In this document: positions 34,975 through 46,800 of the stretch, one piece after another
How the letters are laid out: each line of letters starts with the position of its first letter
Position numbering within the stretch: position 1 is the stretch's first letter
Source of the DNA: Phocoena phocoena
Taxonomy: Eukaryota > Chordata > Mammalia > Artiodactyla > Phocoenidae
Direction: 5' to 3'
Length of the DNA: 64,000 nt
Assembly: GCF_963924675.1 (NCBI RefSeq)
Contig: NC_089238.1
Span: forward strand, 58,436,299 to 58,500,298
The notes under the pieces: generated by a model
What the model saw: only the letters and a program-made list of their open reading frames with translations
What the model was told of the DNA's origin: nothing
Database searches by the model: none
Program-made: the position numbers and the translations under genes

Positions 34975-35275
34975 TTTAAGCTCTGATATTTAAACACAGT
35001 ATCTTTTTTGTTGTTGTTGCTGTTGCAGTGTGCGGGCCTCTCACTGCCGTGGCCTCTCCCGTCGCGGAGCACAGGCTCCGGACGCGCAGGCCCAGCGGCC
35101 ATGGCTCATGGGCCCAGCCGCTCTGCGGCATGTGGGATCTTCCCAGACCGGGGCACGAACCCGCGTCCCCTGCATCGGCAGGGGGACTCTCAACCACTGT
35201 GCCACCAGGGAAGCCCCTAAACGCGGTATCTTTAAAAAATGATTAACTTTTGTGTTGAGCTGATTATTATTTTGT
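34975..35275 (+). repeat. Local repeat copy A, split by a SINE
   Basis: First of four copies of a motif that begins tttaagctctgatatttaaa and continues (after the SINE) with ctttaaaaaatgattaactt and ttgtgttgagctgattatt. The other copies lie at 36038, 36412 and 36522. I do not recognise it as a known interspersed family. Confidence 0.65.
35005..35217 (-). repeat. Young CHR SINE inside local repeat A
   Basis: Minus-strand copy with the cetacean-type body (ggcccagcggccatggctca on the plus strand) and a T-rich tail at left. It is flanked by taaacacagtatcttt (34991-35006) and taaacgcggtatcttt (35218-35233), a duplication with two mismatches. Confidence 0.92.
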
Positions 35276-35324
35276 TTTTGTTTGTTTTTTTGAGCTGATT
35301 ATTTTTAAGAAATCAGTGTTAAAA

Positions 35325-35800
35325 ATTCAACTAGGTAAACTTGAAGATCTAATTAGCTTTATTCCACAATTTATGAATCAGGCTGCATGCCATCTAGCAA
35401 GCAGAAAGGCTTCTAAAAGCTGTACAAAATGGAGGTTGTTATAGGCACAGGAGGGTGGGACAAGGAAGTTAAAAGGGTGGGTTACTTCCAGCAAGGGCAC
35501 CTTCCTTCTCTTAAGGGATGCAGGGGTCTTAGGCAGATCACCTCCCTAGTGCTGACTGATGGGTTTAAATTACCACTCTAGGGAAGGCTACAACTTCAAT
35601 TAAATTAGGTATTAAGTCTTGATAGGCTTAGCATAAGTGACTCCATTTTGGACCTGTTGCTACTTTTTAACAACATTGGGAATAGTTTTAAATGCTTAAG
35701 CTTTCAGTGGTCTATGTCCTTTTGCCAGCCGGGAGTCCTATTTTTATTATTTGCTATGGGGAAAATCCCACCCTGGACCTCTCATTCTAAGACAGCACAC
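35325..35800 (-). mobile_element. LTR-like retroelement remnant (solo)
   Basis: About 475 bp of a mid-repetitive sequence. Read on the minus strand, it has a gaataaagctaattagatc segment containing AATAAA near one end, as in a retroviral LTR polyadenylation region. No internal gag, pol or env reading frame adjoins it. Assignment to an LTR family is a guess based on familiarity and the polyadenylation signal. Confidence 0.45.
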
Positions 35801-36037
35801 AAAAAAATGTTTGCTTTTCAATTTATAAGCTAATTAAGGTTGATTTTTACTACTGAGAACTTTATGGTGCTTCCAGCAAATAGGTTACAAGCCACAGTGT
35901 GGTAAAATCCACCAGGACTCTGTGAAATTTTCTTTTTAGTTGATCCTGTTTCTTAACCCAAAGATAACACCACAAAATGATGAAGCAAACTTTTCAACAC
36001 TGGATTGCCTACAAAAAATAATAATAAAAATCAAATG

Positions 36038-36140
36038 TTTAAGCTTTGACATTTAAACTCAATATCTCAAAAAAATGATTAAATTTTGTGTTGGACTGAT
36101 TATACTTGATAAAGCAGGAACTATTTAGTTGCACAGAAAT
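36038..36140 (+). repeat. Local repeat copy B
   Basis: It starts tttaagctttgacatttaaa, then actcaatatctcaaaaaaat, gattaaattttgtgttgg, and ends near aggaactatttagttgc. It aligns over about 100 bp with copy C. Confidence 0.75.
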
Positions 36141-36411
36141 AGTTTTAAAAAAAAGTTTAGGCTTCATTCTTTCAAAGATTTCCTAATTGAATCACCTGGA
36201 TACATCATGCTTAAGATTCAGTCAGAAATACACCAGAGATGCTCTCTAAAATAATCGGTGGGAGGTTGGATGAAACAAAATGATTAATCATCAATAGCAT
36301 TACATACTTATTTGTGTCTCGACATCACATCAACTCTGTTAATTTTATTATGTCATCATTTCTTAGAATATTTGTTATACAAATAAAAATATTTTCTTTG
36401 TCAAAAAAATG

Positions 36412-36513
36412 TTTAGTCTTTGACATTTAAACCCAGTTTCTCGAAAATGATTAATTTTGCGTTGCATTGATTATATTTAACAGAGAGGGAGCTATTTAGT
36501 CCCCGGGAAGAAG
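36412..36513 (+). repeat. Local repeat copy C
   Basis: It starts tttagtctttgacatttaaa, then cccagtttctcgaaaatgat, taattttgcgttgcattgat and ends at gagctatttagtccccggg. Copy D begins a few bases downstream. Confidence 0.75.
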
Positions 36514-36521
36514 TTTAATAT

Positions 36522-36590
36522 GTTTAAGGTTTGCTATTTAAACTCATTTCCCGGAAAGGATTAACTTTGGCTGGGACCTCTTCAGCCAGA
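36522..36590 (+). repeat. Local repeat copy D, next to the ZC3H18 promoter
   Basis: It starts gtttaaggtttgctatttaa, then actcatttcccggaaaggat and taactttggctgg. It is the shortest copy and abuts the CpG island. Confidence 0.7.
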
Positions 36591-36969
36591 ACTTAGCAGG
36601 TAAGTTCCGAGCCCCGAGGTCGCAGGACCCACCTCCGCGGGTCCGGTACCGCCAGCAGAGCACACTGCCAGGTGCGAACCGGCGCTCGCGGGTCACGAGA
36701 CCGCTCTGCTCGCGAGGCCCTCCCTGTGCCTAGGCGGGCGGGGCGCCGGCTCGGAGACCCGCCCCAGGGGCGGTGCCCCGGCCGCGCCTGCGCCGTGCTA
36801 TCTCGGGCGGGCGCGCGGCCGCGCGGAGGCGGCCGCGCGGAGGCCGGAAGGAAGCGGACGGAGGGCGTGGCAAGCGAGGGAAGCCCGCCGGGCCGCAGAC
36901 AACCGTCGCGGCCTGATGACGTCGCACAATGGCCGGCCCCCGCGGGTAGTGGAGCCCGTTTGTTCCGCC

Positions 36970-37081
36970 CGCGTCGCGCCTCAAGCCGGAGCCTGTGAGG
37001 AGCGGAAGGGCTGAGGGACCTCATCTCCACGCCGCCCCGATACCTGCGAAGCCGTGGCCCCCTCTCTGCCCTTGCGCTGAG
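36970..37081 (+). other. ZC3H18: ZC3H18 exon 1 (5' UTR, non-coding)
   Basis: The exon ends at ccttgcgctgag with the strong donor gtaagt at 37082-37087. No ATG in a favourable frame links to the protein, whose start is in the next exon. The 5' boundary is approximate. Intron 1 runs to 43238. Confidence 0.75.
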
Positions 37082-37183
37082 GTAAGTGGTGGCGATGGCG
37101 GGAGGCCGGGCCGGCGGGAGGAGGAGGCCGAGGCGGCCGGGCGGGGAGCGTGGCGGCGGCGCGGAGCCGAGGCCCGGGAGCCC

Positions 37184-37213
37184 CGCCGCCTCCGCCTCCG
37201 CCTCCGCCTCCGG
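37184..37213 (+). repeat. (CCTCCG)n hexanucleotide tract
   Basis: About four to five units of cctccg just inside intron 1, within the CpG island. Confidence 0.9.
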
Positions 37214-37287
37214 GGAGCTCTCCAGGCTGCCTCCGGCCGAAGCGTGGCTCTCGGGCCCCGGGAAGGGGAAGCTGAGCTAGGCACGAT

Positions 37288-40200
37288 CTCACGTTCCTTC
37301 CGGGCGAGCCGGCCTGGGGCTCCTGGACCCCCTCAGGTCGAGCGCCCGACAGCTGCTTCCGCTCTCTGCAGTGGGGTTGATCTCCCGAAGCTGTCATTTC
37401 TCTTCCGGGATATTCGCGTGGCATTGCTTTCCGCCCACAAGGATGGGGTGGGGGGGCGGAAGGAGGCACACAGGTTCGCCCTCCGGGTTGGGGATAGGCT
37501 CTTGCGGAGCTTTGAGCTCCCCGGAGCCTCCTGGAACTTGCTCCCTCGGCTTCCCGGAGGCACAGGTAGGACCTATTGGCTGTGTCCCAAGACGCGAGCC
37601 ACTCTTTGGAATAAAATTCCTTGTGCCCCTTTGGTTAAGAGCCCAAAGGATGCCGGCTCATTGCTGGGAGAACCTAAGACTTAAAGACTTTCAGCCTTAC
37701 TCCTGCTAAAACTTCGGTGTTCCTGACTACTTCATGACAGCTGAGTTTGCCGGCTAGAGTGGTTGATCATCTTAAATGAGCTGTTCAGCTCTCTATCTGT
37801 GAGAGCAGGTCAGTTCTTCAGATCAATGTGGGGAGCATGGACGAAGGGGGGCATTTAGAGACATAGCAGTGCTGTCATCTTTTCTCCTTTGATTCTCATC
37901 TCCTTCGTGTTGCCTGTGGAGTGGTCCTGTCCCAGAGCAGAGGTCGGGATTCTCAGGGTGAGCCTGGACCCAGGCTGATTCCCGCCTCCTAGGCAGGGGA
38001 GTCTTTGCCTGATGATTTTACAATCTGAGCACGTGTGTGGAGCCCAGCCAGCTCTGGAAACCAATCAGGTGTGTCCCAGAGGCTGGAACTTGTCTCCGGT
38101 GCTGGGTGGGAAACGATCAAACGCTGAAGAGGTTTTTTCCTTTTTCACAGATCATCTCAAGGTGAGTGCTTCCTCCCTGAGGAGTCGTTTGATGTCAGGT
38201 TTCGTCAGTTTGGGGATGGTGTCTATCACCAACCTTGACATCCTTCCTTTAGATGTTGTAAATCCATGAAGTTATGAGTCTGAATTTTAACCAGAGCTAC
38301 CAGAACTTGGGCATTCAGATAGGGACTGCTCTGTTAAAAATCATTATCCTGGAAGGTTAGGCTTGTATTTCATTGGTGCTCTTTTGCCAGAACCTCTTTG
38401 GAACTGCTGTTTTGGTGGTAAATATACAAGCCGTAGTAAATATACAAGCCATAGGAGAAAAATCAGTCTCATTCAATAGTCACACCCCATGTTTGACCAA
38501 AACCCACCTGACCTGGCTTGGGAACTCACCTCGCTTACCAGACCAGGCTCTGAACAGCTTCCTGCGGTTTGTCAAAGTGACCCACCGTGAGAGAGGGAAG
38601 GCTTGCGGCCACCGAGAGTGCCAGGGGAGTGTTCTGCAGGTTCTAAAGGTTGCTGAGAAGGAAAAGCTCCCACCTGTTGTGTACCGTACCAGTGTCCTTG
38701 CAGTCAGGGCGCAGCCTTCCAGAATGACCGCTGGGAAACGAGGCAGCACCCACTCTGTCTCAGTTCTAGAATAGTCTTCTAAAAAGTAGGCAGTTACTTC
38801 AGGTTTCTTTCTGGCGTGCAACAGGTGGTTTATCAAGTAAGCGTCTCTCAGTCCCCGTCTGCCAGTGTAGTACGCTGTGGAGACACAGTGATGGACGCTG
38901 TTATTCTGTTCTCCAGGCAAGTTCACTGTCTTGTGGGTCAAAGGACTAAAGAGTTCTAAACTTGGCCAAGAACGCTCGATGACGGGTAATTGTGTGAGAA
39001 GAAAAGACTGAGTAAGAATAGTGAGCCTGGGGGTCGTGAAGACGTGCAGACGACCCTCCATTTCACTGTGTGCATTTAATAGACCACATGGTTTTCTTGG
39101 CTCCTGACACAGAGCACGTGCTCAGATATCGGCCAGATTGAATTAATCTCAAAACAGGACGCTGACGCCCAGAGAGCCAGTTAACTCGCCCAGAGCGGGG
39201 CCCGGAACACACACCGTCTTCTGACCCCCGGGGACACACCCCTTCTGGGCAGCGGGGTGTGACTCAGGGTGCTTCTGATAAGCAGGAAGATTCTTTGGCA
39301 TGTTTTCCTCTGCAAGCTGTTCACCTGTGTGTAACCTCAGATTGGAAAATCCCAGGAGGTTCCACAGGGAAAGAAGAGATGGGACCCCTTTGCTCAGGAG
39401 ATTGTCAGAGCCTGCTGAGGGTGACTGTGTGTCCCAGTATGCCTAGGACAGCCAGGCTCGTGCCTGCTGTAATGGTTAACAGTGCCCCCTTTCAGTCTCA
39501 AACACGCCCCCAAGTTCAGACAATAAGTTATATGGTAGCTCTGCTACCAAGTGCCAGCCGTTTGCTGAGCTCGGAGAACCCAGGTGATTCTGAGCCCTTC
39601 CACTCAGGCCCTTCATGGGGCGGGGGCGGGGGGTCTCCCGACAGACTTTGCAAACAGATAGTTGGGGTATACAGTGTGGCGAGTTTGGGTATGTAGTAGA
39701 ATAATGTACAGCATACTTAGGGCAGGAGTTCTCAGTGGGTGGACCTCAGGAGGTTTTGAACTCCGAAAGTGGGGGATAAATTGTGTATGTCCAGGTTTTT
39801 CTAGGGAGAGGAGCCATCCCCTTCCTCAGATTCTCAGAGCAATCCGTGCTGCCCAGAAGGCTGACAGCGCTAGTCCTCCCCGATAAGAACAGGTGCACAC
39901 AGGGCCTTTCACTCTACCACCTTCTGGTCAGCACTGAAAACTGCCGGTGAGAGGAGGGGAGTTAGCTTTGTGCTTGGAAGGTTGAAGTGAATTCCATAGT
40001 TCAGACTCTGGGGGCATGCGGGCTCTGCAAGTACTTCTTCTTTACACACAGTACCGCAGCCTCAGGATTTTAATCGGAGGCAGCATTTCCTGTGGCGTCG
40101 GCGTAGAAGTGTGCACCTCTGTGAGGGCTGCTTTTATGAGATTCACCTTTAGTGTAAGTGCCTAAGGTTCAAGCTTTAGACACATTTAAAATAAATAAGC

Positions 40201-43200
40201 GGCTGGTGTCACAAGTTTGATTCCCATATGCTCATCGCTGTTCTTTAATAGTCTGTATGGATCGTATAGTTACTTTTCCGTCTCCGTGAAAATGTGTCTT
40301 TTTGGTTCTAGAAGGGCTAAGATAGCAACCTAGACGGATCAGCACAGACCTTTAGAAGGGAGAAAAGAACGACAGGCAAAAGGTACTGCTTCAGTAGAAG
40401 TCCCCGACTTATGTGAGGGCTCTGTTCCAAAAAAGAACATGTAAAGTCAGTTAGAGCTCGGGTCCCATCTTCCTGCCGAAACAAGGGTGGTAGGTGGGGG
40501 TTGGTCCCTGGGCAGGTAGCGGGAGCTGGTTTCATGCATCGGGCCGGCGCCGGCACTGGGCACCTGCTCCGGCAGCAGCTCGGAGATGCGAGCCCCGATC
40601 GCGCCCGGTGGCCACGTGGCCTTGGTGTCCTTCTCTGTGAGCGGGGCCGCACTTGTTTGCAGGGTTGATGCGAGGAGCTGGGTCGAGTGCCTGGCGGAGT
40701 AGTGGTCTCTCAGCAGGTGGGGGACTTGATCTTATCGCGCACGTGGTCATGCACAGGTGATGATCCGGCGTGTGCTGGATGGCTGTTTCCTGAGCACCCA
40801 GGAGGCTGACCGCAGTCTGGTGGGGAGAGGGGTGTGGGTGTTGGAAGCCAACAGGCTGATCTCATTTAGGTGTCGCAACCACTTCTGATGCTGTTGCCCC
40901 GTGTTTCAGATGAAGAAACTGGGGTCTGGCAAGTTTACCTAATTTGCCCGAGGCCCTAAAGCTGGGAAGCAGCAGCGCCAGGATTCGGGTTCTGATCAGA
41001 AGCCCACACTGTGCGCCCTGTTCCATGTGTCCCGGAAAGACATGGCCCACTTGCTTGAGCTCACGTAGTTGGAGTTAGGCTCTCTCTCCCATTTCTTACC
41101 CTAGGGTTTAAATCGAAGTTTGCCAGAATATAAGAGCAATTTGGTTGGACCTAATCATGACAGTGAAACCTTTTGGCACCTGGGCCCCAAGAAGGGGCTG
41201 CTATCAAGTTACTAGTGAGGGAGCCTCTGTGCCATGAACAGGATAATATGTTGCAAAGCTAGAGTATCAGTTTTGTGGATTTTAAACTAGTGTAAGGGGA
41301 CGCTCAATTTTGATTGCCAGTTGATTGATTTCACAGGCGACTTGGCTCCCAAGGTTGCCGTTAGCCTGTATGATGTGAGAATCAGAATTTGTCAGCTTTC
41401 CAGTAGGGATATGTCTGAGGCTCAGTGACCAGCTGCGGGTGACTGCCTGCCTACAGGGTCCCGGGTGCCAGCCTGAGCAGCTGGGGAATGAAAGTCCCTG
41501 CCCTTCTGTGGAGAGGTTTCGATATATACAGTGTAATCAACACTGTACAAGGGTAGGCATAGGACGTCATACACAAAGGAAAATCTCCAGTTTTTACTGA
41601 TGTCATTAGCCAAGGAGAGGGGAGGCTGCCGGTTTGCCACTGGACCCTGACTGGCTGCCCCAAGGCCCCCGCGCTCTGTCTGGAAGAGGTGCGGGTGCTG
41701 GGCCCTGTCCGTGGTCGCCTTCTTGCCCTGCGCGGTGCCCTGGGCTGCAGGGGTGATGTGTGTGGTGACAGGCTGTGCCCTGCACAGGGAAGCCAGGAAG
41801 CCACGGGGCAGCAAAATGCACCATTTTAGGGCTAACTTTTAAATGATTCTTTCCAGTAGTCCTACCTCTGGATAGTGTGGTTAGAAGACTGAAAAGTGAA
41901 TCATTTTCAAAGCCGTCTACTTTTAAGTGACTTTGAATGGATTGGTTGGTTTGTAAATTTCTTTTACTGCTAACCATTTTTTTTTTTATTTATAAAGTGA
42001 TGAATTTTAAGTAACTTGTCCTCACGTTTGCTGAATTTTAACAATTTCCATTAACAGCAAAAAAACAAAACAAAAGTGTTTTTAACTGTGGGTTCAGATA
42101 CCAACTCTTGGTATGTGCACCTTTAAACATAGGTTCTCCTTTTGAAGGTATAAATTTAAAAGATACACTTTAAATTTTTAGTTACGTAAATGCATAAAAT
42201 AATTTTATATAAAGTATGTAAATATACTTGTGCGTTTCCAGATCTCACTGAGGTACCAAGTAGCATGACTGGGGCATACATTATTTTAAATAAAAAATTT
42301 GGAAGAATCAAGTGAACGTTAAAGCCTTCACTGTTCCTGCTGTCTCACACCAGCTTCGTGGTTACTCGCTACCCGTTGCGTGGCGGATGGTAAATGTTTG
42401 CTTGTAGGCTGTTTGGTGTCGATTTCATGCACACACCGTCTCAACGCACCTTCTGCAACCTGCGTTTAGAACCAATGGAACAATGTCCTATCTTTGCACG
42501 TTGGGGTGGGAAAACCAGAAAATAGTCACTTTATAATTAAATCTAGTGAGTAAAAATAGAAATGAAATCTTCTAAAATGACACTGTTGGTCTTTTTATAT
42601 AAGAAACTCCTTAAATATGTAAGATTTTCTGCCAGAGTTCTTTCCCACGACCTGCCTGTCCTGGAACAGTGGTTCTCGAGAATCACAGTGCATGAAGGCC
42701 TTCCGGGCGGCCTTCACGGCCTGACCTGGAGAGACGTGCAGGAACGGGAGATGGCCCGTGTCCTGGGGGCTCTCAAAGGCAGGCCGGGTTTCTGTTCCAG
42801 ACCCTGCGGGGTGACTCCGGAAGAGGCCAGGCGCTGCCTTCACTGTTGCCACCTCCTTCCGAATGCACGTTTTCCTGAATTTCACAAGTAATTACTTTAC
42901 GAACCCAAAAAGCTGTCACTTGCAATGCCCGTCTTCTTGCCCACTGTCTGATAACCAGTCGGGGTGCCCCGTATGGAGGTGGGCACGCCGGCTCTCTCGC
43001 TACCCGGTGGCTCCAGACGTGAGGCTCCTGGCACACAGCTCCGCGCGCTCGGCCCGGCCCCGCGGAGGCCTGGGGTGCGGTGCCGGTGGTCTGCGGCCTG
43101 GGGTCTGGGATGTGGAGGAGCCGGGCGGGGCCGAGCCCTCCTGCAGGCCGGAGGCAAGCATGGGGCCCAGCACACCGGCGCGAGATTGACTGGCCCCTTT

Positions 43201-43238
43201 GCTGGATGCTGTGAGCGTGTGTTCTCTTTGTTTTGCAG
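37288..43238. other. ZC3H18 intron 1
   Basis: The intron holds no second gene that I can support. A MIR fragment lies at 40855-41025. A GC-rich block at 40530-40780 contains short ORFs of unknown origin and may be an old repeat. 41820-42600 is AT-rich, and CpG content rises again just before exon 2 (42980-43190). Confidence 0.5.
40855..41025 (+). repeat. MIR fragment in ZC3H18 intron 1
   Basis: It contains cgtgtttcagatgaagaaac, then ttgcccgaggccctaaagct and aggattcgggttctgatcag, in MIR order. Confidence 0.7.
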
Positions 43239-43828
43239 AACCGTGGGTACCGATGGATGTGGCCGAGAGCCCTGACCGGGACCCTCGCTCTCCAGAGGAT
43301 GAAGAAGAGGAGCAGCAGGGGCTCTCGGACGATGATATCCTGAGGGAAAGTGGGTCTGAGCAGGATCTGGATGGAGCGGGGGGGAGGGCTTCCGACGCGG
43401 AGGACGAGGAGAACGTCGCCCCGGGACTGAGCCAGGAGGAAGAGGAGAGCCGCTCCGACGAGGAGGACCGGGACTCTGAGGCTCCGGAGCTGAGCGGGGG
43501 CCCGGCCAGCCCCCCGCGGGCCGAGGGGGACGGGGGGGAGGAAGACCGCACCAGCGACCTGAGGGACGAGGCCTCGTCGGTCACCAGGGACCTGGACGAG
43601 CACGAGTTAGACTACGACGAGGAGGTCCCCGAGGAGCCTGCCCCCGCCACGCACGAGGACGACACCGAGAAGGCCGGGCCTGAGGATGACGAGGAGAGGG
43701 GAGAAGGGGCTCCCGGGGAGGACGGGAAGGCGGGCGTCCACGGCGTGGAGGACAGGGAGCCCGTGGAGGCCGCCAAGGAGAAAAGAAAAGAGGATGACGA
43801 CGGAGAGATCGACGACGGAGAGATCGAC
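43239..43828 (+). CDS. ZC3H18: ZC3H18 exon 2: start codon and acidic N-terminal region
   Basis: ZC3H18 is a nuclear CCCH zinc-finger protein that bridges the cap-binding complex/ARS2 and the NEXT-exosome RNA-decay machinery. After acceptor ttttgcag there are 14 nt of 5' UTR and the start ATG at 43253 in a good context (ccgATGG), giving [20 protein letters not shown]. The exon encodes residues 1-192, almost wholly Asp/Glu/Ser-rich and presumably disordered, and ends with the acidic repeat [12 protein letters not shown]. The donor gtgagt is at 43829. The frame stays open into the intron, so the exon end is set by the donor and by joining to exon 3. Compared with my memory of the human protein about nine residues are missing before DSEAPELS. 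Confidence 0.96.
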
Positions 43829-46800
43829 GTGAGTATGCCCAGCGGAGCCGGCAGCGCCCCCGGAGGAGGGGGACAGGAGGCGTGTGCTGGGAGCCATCGC
43901 CGTGGTGATGAGGGAGCGCCAAAATCAGGGGATGTGGGCTACAGTCAGAAAACTGTCTTCCATCCGGTAGCTGGCAGAAGTCCCGTGGACCCTCACTCAT
44001 CTGGTGCTGTTGGTTGGATTGCGTTAAAATTCTAGATTTTTTTTTTTTTAAACAAGCGGTAATTTTCTGCCTTTTTCTTTGCTGTCTGTAAGTAATATTT
44101 GAGTTAGTATTCAACTAGAACCATTGTGGATTTCAGTTCCTGTTAGGTTCTTCTATTTATATATATAAATTTATTTATTTTGGCTGCACTGGGTCTTCGT
44201 TGCTGCACGTGGGCTTTCTCTAGTTGCGGCGAGCGGGGACTACTCTTGTTGCAGTGCGTGGGCTTCTCATTCCCTGGCTCTCTTGTTGCGGAGCACGGGC
44301 TCTAGGTGTGCGGGCTCAGTAGTTGCGGCAAGTGGCCGTGCATGGGCTTCTCATTGTGGTGGCTTCTCTTGCTGTGGAGCACGGGCTCTAGGCCTGTGGG
44401 CTTCAGTAGTTGTGGCACGTGGGCTCAGTAGTTGTGGCTCGCGGGCTCCAGAGCGCAGGCTCAGTAATTGTGGTGCGTGGGCTTAGTTGCTCCGCGACAT
44501 GTGGGATCTTCCCGGACCAGGGATCGAACCCGTGTCCCCTGCATTGGCAGGTGGATTCTTAACCACTGCGCCACCAGGGAGGTCCCCTGTTAGGTTCTTG
44601 AGCCTGAAAAAACTTCCTTCCAGCTTTCTCTATTACTTTAGGCATTTTTATCTTTGCGCTTCTTCTCTGCTGAGGGTCACAGCTAGGCCAAGCTTCTTTG
44701 GGAGTGTCCCTAAAAAGACCCTCAGGACTGGATAAAATGGGGTTGTGTGTCAGAACGCTTTGGCTTTTGACCAAGCCATCACATTGTTATAACTTATTTA
44801 AATTAATCTGGCCTTCAGATTAAGGACAAGGTACCCAGTAATAATCATCTTAGTTGTGCACAGGTTGGGTTTTTATGACAGATGATTCTGTTGAAAGAAT
44901 TTCTGTCACGATCTTTTAAGAAGTTGAGTCTGTGGGGGGAAGAGCCTGAAGTCCTGCTGAGAAATGCTTTTACTAAAAGGGGTTGAGAGAGGGACGGAGC
45001 AGATTGACAAGATCTGGGGCTTTTAATATCCCGGAAAGGAGATTCTGCTCACTGGAGAGTCGCTGTGGCGAGAGGTGCGAGGAGCGCCTCGGAACCGCTC
45101 TGGGTCGCCGAGAGAGGAGGGGCTGGTCAAGCGCATAGCCCCAGCTCGCCGGAAGTGCCAGGCTCCTGCGACAGCTGGTATGGACGCTGCGTCGCGGTGG
45201 CCGTGCTTCTCAAACTCTGGTTCACGAGAGCAGAACCTTGTGGGGCTTTCCAAGATCGTGTATGTAGTTACAAGCTTAGAATTTTAGATCTTTTATCTTC
45301 TCACAACTAAGTGTAGGAGATGGTCTCCTAAATTAGCAGCCGTTACTTATTAATACTGTATTCGCTTAGAAGGGTATTGTCGGGACATCATCTATGAACA
45401 CTCTTAGGTTTCGCCAGCTGTGCTTCCCTTCCCATCTGGAAGGTTCACCTTGACCACAGGGTTACCAGAGGAAAAGGAGGTGCCGTGAGACTCCAGTTAA
45501 TCAGTTTGGATGACATTTTGGGCAGAAGATGAAATCATTGGTTGAGGTTGCCCGTGAGTTTGGTTTTTCAGTTTACAAAGAGGAAAGCCACGTCTGCATC
45601 CTGCCACCAAGGATTGAGGGGCTCCTGATGACTGGGGTGCCGTGGCCGGCGTTCTGGGCAGTCTGTTTCCCATTAAGAAAGGACCAGTTGCAAGCTCTTC
45701 TTGCTTCAACTGTTGAATAAGCTATATGGGAAAGTTCATCTACCTTCCTGCCTTTCCATGATCATATGTGGACAGGTAGGTGTCTCCCTGCAGGTCCCGG
45801 GGGGCCTTGCCGTCATAGCACCCCCGGGCTTTCCTGCCGCACTTAGATGTGGTGGCGTGGGACATTGGGTTGACTGAGCTGGCCCGGGAAAGCACCCATC
45901 GTCTGGAGGTTTGCTGGTTTCCCCCAGAAACAGCAGGTGAAATAGAAATCCAGTTTGACTTTCTTGCCCACTTGATCCTAGATGGTTGCTTGGTTTGGCT
46001 TGTGCCTGCCTGGCACCTCTCGCAAGGGCCTCACAGCCCTACTGGACCCACAGGCTGCTGGAACCAGAGCACAGCTTCGTTCAGCCACGGGGTGGCACTG
46101 CCCTTCCCACACACAGCCCCACGGACCCTGCAGTGTGTCAGGCTCATTGGAACACGCTGGGGGTGTAACTGGGAAGGGCAGAGCCCATCACCCCCCAGGG
46201 ATAGGCAGGCCTAGACGGGAGTGGGCACTATGAATGGAGACTTGGGCCCTCGTGGGAGCGCACCTGCGTTCCAGGCTCCTCCCCATCCCTTAACCATTGG
46301 CTTCCTCCCATGTCTGCTCCTTTCTGCAGGCTCTGCCTCCTGCCCGCGACTCTGTTACATCTGGCTCGGTGCCTCTGCTGGGCTTCTACAGTGTGAACTG
46401 ACTGGGTCCTTAGTGTGTTTGTTTCTCTTGCTCTTCCGTGCCCACACCTCCAAGGACACAAGTTCCCTAAGTCTGGGACCTGCGTGGCTTTGCCCCTCTG
46501 TTCCCGGGACCTGGCACTTTGGAGGCAGCCAGTAACTGCCCTCTCAGCAGACGGGCGAACTCCAGCTGCTTTGGGGCGCGTTGAAGTCGAGTGCCGTTGA
46601 GATGGGGGTGGCAGTGGGTGGAAGGCCTACACCGGAGAGCCATTTGCATAAAGAGGCAGTTCAGGCACTGCGTGTGGGTGACCAGCACCCGCACTGACCG
46701 CTGTTGGAAGAACCCAGTGTAGACACACATTAGCTCGTATTGAAAAACTACTGCTGCTTCGCTTCTGCTCTCTCTATCCCAGTTCCCGTCCGTCCTTCGT

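Larger units (their letters stand above)
36590..37290 (+). promoter_or_regulatory. ZC3H18: ZC3H18 CpG-island promoter
   Basis: A sharp switch from AT-rich to very GC- and CpG-rich sequence surrounds the non-coding first exon. Visible elements are GC boxes (gggcggggcgcc near 36735), a CRE-like TGACGTCG at 36917-36924, and an NRF1-like gcctgcgccgtgc near 36785. No TATA box is seen, as expected for a housekeeping promoter. The start site is probably between about 36920 and 36990, but this cannot be fixed from sequence. Confidence 0.85.

Noticed and set aside
36590..36960. Bidirectional promoter driving a gene to the left of ZC3H18
   Set aside because: The minus-strand frame at 36593-37030 has only GC-rich composition and no downstream exon that I can identify. 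Divergent non-coding transcription is possible but unsupported.
38480..39061. Minus-strand frame of 193 codons in ZC3H18 intron 1
   Set aside because: No recognised domain, intronic position and no start context; most likely chance.
40317..40780. GC-rich block with short ORFs, considered as a retrocopy or small gene
   Set aside because: I could not match it to a protein family, and it has no clear A-tail or flanking duplication. The left edge (gtccccgacttatgtgaggg) suggests an old DNA transposon, but not firmly enough to annotate.
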